64,000 bases of DNA, taken from contig NC_133534.1 in NCBI RefSeq assembly GCF_048544455.1, positions 119,870,269 to 119,934,268 of the forward strand, written 5' to 3'. Source of the DNA: Silene latifolia. Taxonomy: Eukaryota; Streptophyta; Magnoliopsida; Caryophyllales; Caryophyllaceae. The notes under the pieces were generated by a model. That model was not told the DNA's origin. It saw nothing but the letters and a program-made list of their open reading frames with translations, and searched no databases. Positions 58,278 through 64,000 of the stretch are shown here, piece by piece. Position 1 is the stretch's first letter; the number at the start of each line of letters is the position of its first letter. The translations under genes and the position numbers were made by a program.

Positions 58278-59250
58278 CTAATAGTTGATCAAAAAGGACC
58301 ACGGTATGGCCCACTTCGTCGGCTTCTGGCTACTAGAGGTAGCCTCAATGGTGCTCATCTTATCAGTTGCACCCTTCCAGCCTTCGACAGACGGAGAATT
58401 CGGTGATCGGCGTCGTCGACTTCCCAATCAAGGACTCCCTCAGAACCATCGGAGTCCAAATCAGCCCATCTCACCTTGGCTGGCTCATCCTCTACTTCTT
58501 CATCAGTCCCATAGCTTAAGCATCCAAGACCTCCTCTTGAAACGATCTGCTCTGTCGCAGCAGGAGCATCCAGCGGCTCTTCCTTCCCCAAACCAGCTCC
58601 TGCGATGTCTAAAACAACAAGTTTTTCCTCCTTCTTGCTCCCAGTTCGGGGCGGAGGGGTTAACACAGCAGTAGATATAGGGACAGGTAATTCAGGAAGC
58701 ACAATATACGATTTCTTTTCAGAAACCGTGTTACAGGTGACAGGCCACATGGCATCCCTTTTCTTAGCCGGCTGGGCAAAAACAATAGAGTGCTTTCCCA
58801 CTTTGAAGGTCAAGGTTCCTAAACCGACGTCGATGACTGCACCAGCAGTGTGCAGAAATGGCCTACCCAAAATGATGGGAATATGGTCATCCTCAGGCAT
58901 GTCAAGGACAACAAAGTCGACAGGGAAGAAAAACTTCCCTATCTGGACGGGTATGTCCTCTAGGACTCCTATGGGCTCGACCGCAGATCGGTCAGCCATC
59001 TGGACTGTCATCTCAGTAATAGCAAACCTGGTCAGTTTAAGCTTCCTAGCTAGACTCAAGGGCATGACACTTATGCTAGCCCCTAAATCACATAAAGCCT
59101 TTTCGATAGAAAAGGTACCTATGCTACAAGGGACGGAAAAACTGCCCGGGTCCTCTAACTTAAGGGGCGCAGTGTGAGACAGATAAGAACAAGACTCCTT
59201 GGTAAGTGCGACAGTGTGCACTGTTTCAAGTGACCGCTTTTTAGACAACA
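58278..59250 (-). pseudogene. Element D aspartic protease and C-terminal extension
   Basis: The protease core is open and intact: EKALCDLGASISVMPLSLAR (active site), VQMADRSAV, FPVDFVVLDMPEDDHIP and ILGRPFLHTAGAVIDV. A tail of about 110 residues is acidic near its end (DLDSDGSEGVLDWE). The original C terminus, WAIPWSFLINY with its stop at 58278-58280, is readable but in another frame, so a shift lies near 58370-58430. The frame is also offset from gag near 59245. Compared with A, the catalytic motif survives. No RT follows. Confidence 0.87.
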
Positions 59251-61352
59251 ATTTGTTTCATAAATTTGGTGTAAGCGGGTACTTGGTTAACTAGCTCAAG
59301 GAAGGGGACTTGCACATTCAGACTACGGATAACTTTCTCAAACTTACTGAAAGATACCTGTTCCTTGGTTGGCACGAGTCTCTCCGGATATGGGGCTGTA
59401 AGGAGCACCTTAGCCCTCTCCTCCAATTCGCGCGCGCCGGCGTCCTTGGACTTTGGCTGAAAGTCCGTCACCTTCTCCTTGTTGAAGCTAGACCCTTCCT
59501 CAGACCGTCTCAAATGAGACCCATTGACCGTCATTGGATCGAACTTCGGAGCCGGGACCGACCCATCAGCACTCGGGTCTGCCCCTAAAATCTTCGGGAC
59601 TGTGGTACCCCGAAACAAGTGGTCTCGTAAATTATTTGGCATTAAAGGACGAGACTCTTCAATATCAGCGATGATAGTGGTCGATCGACCACCTTCCTCG
59701 ATCGATCGACCGGTATGCACAGATTCGAAGCTCCGGAACCCGTATTTCGATCGATCGACTAGGGATATCGATCGATCGACCGAAATTCCCGGCACTCCTT
59801 TTTCTTTGATTTGTTCGTTGAAGCTTTCTCTTTGCTTGTTTCTGGCTCATCTTTCCCAACAAAGATCCTCAATCATAGCAGGACCGTCAAGGGTGGACCC
59901 GCTCCTCAATGTGATGGCATTTAGGGTCTCCTTTTGTTCGGGTTGAGTGGGTAAGTGCCCGGGAGCTCGAGTGTTGCTTTTGCTAGCTAGTTGAGCAATT
60001 TGGCTCTCAAGTAACTTCATCCCGGCCTCTCTTGCTTGGGACTCCTTTAGCAGCAGATTCTTAAGCTCAGAAAACTCAGAATTTTGTGATTGTTCTTTCT
60101 TTGCGGCACATAAGGAGGCTTCGGCATCTTCTTGTTGCTTTTGATGAGGTGGAACATATACTCTTCTTTGTGGCGGAGGTTGAGTTGGGTTTTGGACATT
60201 CTGGCTCCTCCAACTCAAGTTCGGATGCGGTGGCTCGTAGTATGAGTTGTTTCGCCTATAGGGTTGAAAGGCAAAGACAAGATTCAAAGGGACTAGGCGT
60301 TCTTCGAGACATGGCCCTCAACTCCACACCTTTCACAGACGAACGGACCGTCCCGCACAAAGCATTGACTTGGTACATCCCACCTTTAGATGCTCCCCTA
60401 GCTCATATTTGTCGAATCTCGCAAAGAAGAGCCTCAAGTGCAAAGAACAGAGGATAATTCAGCAGACTGACTCTCCTCTCGGTTCCCTCTCGAATTCCCA
60501 TACTCGGCCTTGTGGGTAGCTAGATCGTCAATGATCTTCCACCCCTTGGTTGCTCCTAAATTTTCAGCAAATCTCCCATTGGTCTGCAAAGATCCAAAAT
60601 GGCCCTCGATCGTCGTACAACCCATTGTAGAAATGATTGCACAAACTCCACTTAGCAAACCCATGGTGCGGTATGGTTCGCACCAACTTCTTGAATCGGA
60701 CCCATGCCTCATGGAAATTTTCATCTGGCCCTTGTTTAAAGCCCGTGATCTGAGCTCTAATGGCGATCGTCCTTGAAGCAGAAAAGTACTTCTTGTAGAA
60801 CGCCAATGCCAATGTATTCCGTCGGTGATCTCCAAAGCGACTTGGTCCGGATCTCTATACCATTCCCTTGCAAAGATCGCGAAGGGAGAAGATAAACATA
60901 GTTTCCTTGATCTCGGTCCGGGTCACGCCGGTGGTGGGGGAATAGAGCAAGAGAGTCAATGAAGGTCTCCATATGTTTAGCTGCATCTTCATTTGCAGCC
61001 TCCCGAATCGGTTTCTCTCTACCATAGTGATGTAGGGCGGTCTTTGGTTCGAACTTTCGGCTTCTCCCGTAGTTCGAATCCCTTATATAAGTTCGCGGCC
61101 GTCGGCTCGGAAAAACTAGCTATACTCGCTTCCTCGGCCATGACTGAAAATTCTGGAGAAGTAATCAAGTTTTCAGCCGAAGAGGTGGGTGAAGACTGTT
61201 GGTCTTCCTCAAACAGATCGTGCTCGAGATAGCTTGACAGAGTATTCAACTCTTCCTCTGTCGACAATATCCTTCGTGCTCGTCTCAACCCGCGCAAAGA
61301 TTTCTCTATCTCGAGTCAAATGGTAGTAATTCTCCACCCCGTGACTGCGCAT
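59241..61352 (-). pseudogene. Element D gag (multiple shifts)
   Basis: The start ATG is at 61350-61352 (ATGCGC, matching the lost start of A). Recognisable parts include LSTEEELNTLSSYLEHDLFEE, LAFYKKYFSASR, FHEAWVRFKKLVRTIPHHGF and FYNGLYDD, then the tail with EAGMKLLESQIAQLASKS and ITLRSGSTLDGP. Many small insertions and deletions against A break the frame, mostly at CAG/CTG sites (for example CAGC in A read as CAAAG here), and they may be sequence errors. The nucleocapsid knuckle is not readable. A dyad cluster lies inside the frame at 59676-59781. Confidence 0.8.
59676..59781. repeat. GTCGATCGAC dyad cluster inside D gag
   Basis: Four dyads (GGTCGATCGACC, CGATCGATCGACC and two similar) at the place equivalent to A's 10064-10176. 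Confidence 0.8.
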
Positions 61353-61460
61353 AAGATGAAACTACAACAAGAATATAAGAAAAGTTTAAGGAACAAAAGT
61401 CCCTTAAACCGAGAAAGACCGAAAATAAAAACAACTAAAATTAGGACTATTGCCTCCCAA

Positions 61461-61472
61461 GCAACGGCGCCA
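61461..61472 (-). other. Element D primer-binding site (tRNA-Asp type, partial)
   Basis: GCAACGGCGCCA matches the last 12 bases of the tRNA-Asp 3' end as seen in C. The next bases (CCCAA in place of CCCCG) diverge. It lies 5 nt from the LTR. Confidence 0.7.
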
Positions 61473-61477
61473 AAATT

Positions 61478-62971
61478 TGATACCCGTCATTTGTGAGTAC
61501 CAAAGATAAAATTTATAAACTCCTATTAAGACTAACCTAGGCTAGTGGTAACATGGTCGATCCACAAGGAGGCAGTTGTAAATTCTAGTTGTTCTATGAT
61601 CGGTCTAAGGTACTATTATGGGGGTTGAATTGAGTTGGTCTAAGTCTAAAGATAACAAAGCTAATAAACGAAATAAACAGATAAGAGAAAGGTACTAGGA
61701 TGGTCGGGTCATTACGGCTACGGCGTGCAAACAAACTAGGTCGGTCTGAATTAAACACAAGTAAGGCGGGAAATAAGAGGTCCTCTCGGTCCACTCCTAA
61801 CAAATAGCATCTCTCGATCTCGCTATAGGTCCCTAATGTCACTAATACTAACTTTCGTCCGGAAAAGTGACTAACGGTCTAAACTATACCTATCTTTCGA
61901 TCTTAGCACAGTTTAGTCGAATTAATTGACGGTCAAATAACCTTCCCTATCTTTCGATCTAATGGGTCGGTCACAAAAGAGGTATCTAACTGGTCGCATG
62001 CATTCGATTCGTTAAATACAAGTTTAAAAACAATTAAAACGAAGATAACCTTACAAGATCAGTCGATCGACCAACAATGTCGATCGATCGATCGACACGC
62101 TGGTTCATCCGTGTCTAACCTATTGCCGCCTAGCCATAAATCGCCTACATCCTAGCACAAGCTATTTAGCTACTCATGGCAATGATGAAAACTACAACAA
62201 CGCTAAAGATTAAGACTAAAGGATTCATGCTTGAATTGATAAAGAAAACAATAAACATGAACGATAAATCGGCTTAGGGAATTAACTAACAATTCTATAC
62301 TAACGAAAATAAAGAAGAACAGGAATTAGGGCAGAGGAATACCGAGATTTCAAAGGAAGATTAAGATTAAGAACTGAAAGATCCGATGCAAAGTCGATAT
62401 ATCAAACCCTAATTCGGAAATAAGCTAGAACTAAAAGTATGTCTCGTGATATGAAACTTGATGATAAAAACTGAAAGTTATGTTACGTTATATAGCCAAT
62501 AAGCGCAACAACTATTTCCTAAAACCTAAACTTCACGGGCCTTGAGTTTCTCAATCTTTTAATTCCGTCTGGAATCGAAATCTGGTCGATCGACTACTCA
62601 GGCTGGTCGATCGATCGCTTCCTCAAAGAACGATGAGGTTCGGAATCCGATAGGTGGTCGATCGATGATGTGGATGGTCGATCGACCGGATTAGCTGCTA
62701 CTTGACTTCTTTATTCTTCGTGGACTTGTCTTTTGGGCCTTGGATCGCGCACCAAGCTCGTTCCTTAAGCAATTTCTTCACGTCATTTACAATGCAGCTT
62801 ACTCGGGGACGGATTTGGCTTGATTTCCCGCTAAATTCTCCACATTTCTGCAATAAAGTACAAAAGCACGAAAGTAGAGGAAAATAGAGAAATATGGGCA
62901 TATATAGCACAATTGAGCTCTGAAATGCGTGTAAAAAGAGATGTAAAACATCATATAAATGACACGCATCA
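61478..62971 (-). repeat. Element D LTR, right copy
   Basis: Near-identical to 54562-56050 except at CAG/CTG-containing sites (for example 62437-62447, 62604-62650). TATA-like box at 62488-62495. Dyad clusters at 62058-62097 and 62581-62690, several of them distorted to CGATCGATCG. Confidence 0.9.
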
Positions 62972-64000
62972 AATCTCCCCAAACCAAACCTTGCTTGTCC
63001 CCAAGCAAGAACTAGACTCGATCTAATGACCTAATGGAACGAGTTCAATCTCAGAGCGAAATGCAAACTGTAAGGCCTAAACCAATTTAATGCACAACCA
63101 ACAATCAATTAGTAATGTGAATCATGCAAACGAATTATAAAGTCGTCAAAAACTGCTGAACCGTTGACTGTAGAGACTTATCAAATTGGACACTCGCGGG
63201 TCGCTCAAATCACTCAATTAAGCACAGGTGATATATTTGTAAGATAGAAAGAATTAATTTTGTAGTGACTCTCACCTAACTACGACCTATGAAAACATGC
63301 CAACAATAAAATATGAAAATGACCTCTACGACCGTACATATGCATTCCAACCAACAAATGACCATTGACACATGCCGAGGTATATATATGGAATTGTGAG
63401 GTATGGGTAAGAAGAGGCAAAACATTTTATGGTAAAGTGGGGGTATGGTGATCAAGCTAGTACCAAAACGGAACCAAGTGACAATATCCAACTTCTTGCT
63501 CAATAACGAACGAAACGGTGCTATAACGAGCACAAAACTCACAATCTCCAACTATCAAATCAATAAAACTCCCCATAGGATATAAACGAAACATGGGAGC
63601 AAAAATCGCCAAAAGATAAGGATTAAATTATGCGAATTGATTTTTTTTTTTTCTTTTCTTCCTTTTTTTTTTTTTTTTTTTTTCTTTCACGGACATCGAT
63701 CGATCGACCTAAATGAGCAATCGATCGATCATGTGATTGTGAAAAGACTGAGACGTTTTTCTCTTTTTCATTTCTTTTCTCCTTTATTTCATTTTCCCAA
63801 CCAACATCTCAACAGAGCATATGCTACCAAAAACGAGTAACAATCCCAAAAACTAAACTACTAGCTTGAAAAAGGACAAAGCTATATGTAGGATGTAGTA
63901 AGTAGGACAAAAAGGATATTTTTGGCATAGTGAAGCTTATGGGTAAAATGAGAAAAAGGGACCTCTACCACATGTGTCAACTAACCACAAACCGAATGCA
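62972..64000 (-). other. Second copy of the D internal 3' end
   Basis: Repeats 56051-57090: purine tract, hairpin CTTGCTTG / CAAGCAAG with loop TCCC (62990-63009), the T-rich tract (63642-63683), and a dyad pair (63696-63730, distorted). It continues past the window edge. No coding sequence. Confidence 0.85.

Larger units (their letters stand above)
54562..64000 (-). mobile_element. Element D: Athila-like gag-protease element, LTR-internal-LTR-internal
   Basis: Same broad family as A but a different subfamily. LTRs are 54562-56050 and 61478-62971 (TGATACCCGTC...ACGCATCA). The sequence after the right LTR (62972-64000) repeats that after the left LTR (56051-57090) almost base for base, so a second internal copy begins there and runs off the window. 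Such an arrangement arises by recombination between LTRs of tandem or sister copies, or by an assembly error. The complete internal region codes for gag and protease only. The right flank is not visible, so the target duplication cannot be checked. Confidence 0.85.

Noticed and set aside
5577-63730. CRISPR-like array of short palindromic repeats
   Set aside because: The repeats are 12-14 bp, irregularly spaced and dispersed through eukaryotic retrotransposons. There are no cas genes or uniform spacers.

Overview
The window looks like a repeat-rich intergenic block of a large plant (eudicot) nuclear genome. It is essentially all LTR retrotransposon: Ty3/gypsy elements of the Tat/Ogre, Athila and Tekay/Del chromovirus types, plus one Ty1/copia element. 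I see no host gene, tRNA or rRNA gene. The order may be Caryophyllales, but that is only an impression from the repeat style.

Layout. Bases 1-2808 look like the 3' non-coding end of a Tat/Ogre-like element (T), whose putative LTR (2809-4080 plus 38885-39668) is split by everything between. Element E (4081-38884) sits in that LTR. E is a non-coding relative of a chromovirus, and each of its two LTRs carries its own later insertion. Element A (5029-13369, Athila-like, gag-protease only) lies in the left LTR, with target duplication AGGAT. Element B (18417-37873, Tekay-like gag-pol) lies in the right LTR. B's reverse transcriptase is split by element C (22726-33766, Athila-like gag-protease plus an extra ORF, 'ORFX'), with target duplication CTATA. 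To the right is F (39669-51994, plus strand), which keeps only ORFX and a 3' region and is split by a decayed copia element (41154-49827). F is cut by the LTR of G (51995-53677, with partial internal region to 54561). G is cut by D (54562 to the window end), which has the form LTR-internal-LTR-internal.

How the parts relate. A, C and D encode gag and an aspartic protease but no reverse transcriptase or integrase. E encodes nothing but keeps the LTR design, initiator-Met primer site and 5' leader of B. The window is therefore dominated by non-autonomous elements that would need pol supplied in trans. Only B has a recognisable full pol, and it is broken by stops, a frameshift and the C insertion.

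Most interesting observations. (1) Every Ty3/gypsy 3' end visible here has the same layout: LTR edge, 18-19 nt purine tract, then a short perfect or near-perfect hairpin. The stem differs between families while the loop stays TCCT, TCCC or TCC on the plus strand. (2) Each family carries clusters of its own short palindrome, most with a CGATCG core, at fixed places in LTRs and internal regions. (3) ORFX begins MARTK, like the histone H3 tail, in two diverged copies, and ends in a long acidic tract. (4) Differences between the two D copies fall mostly at CAG/CTG sites, which looks like sequencing error linked to CHG methylation.
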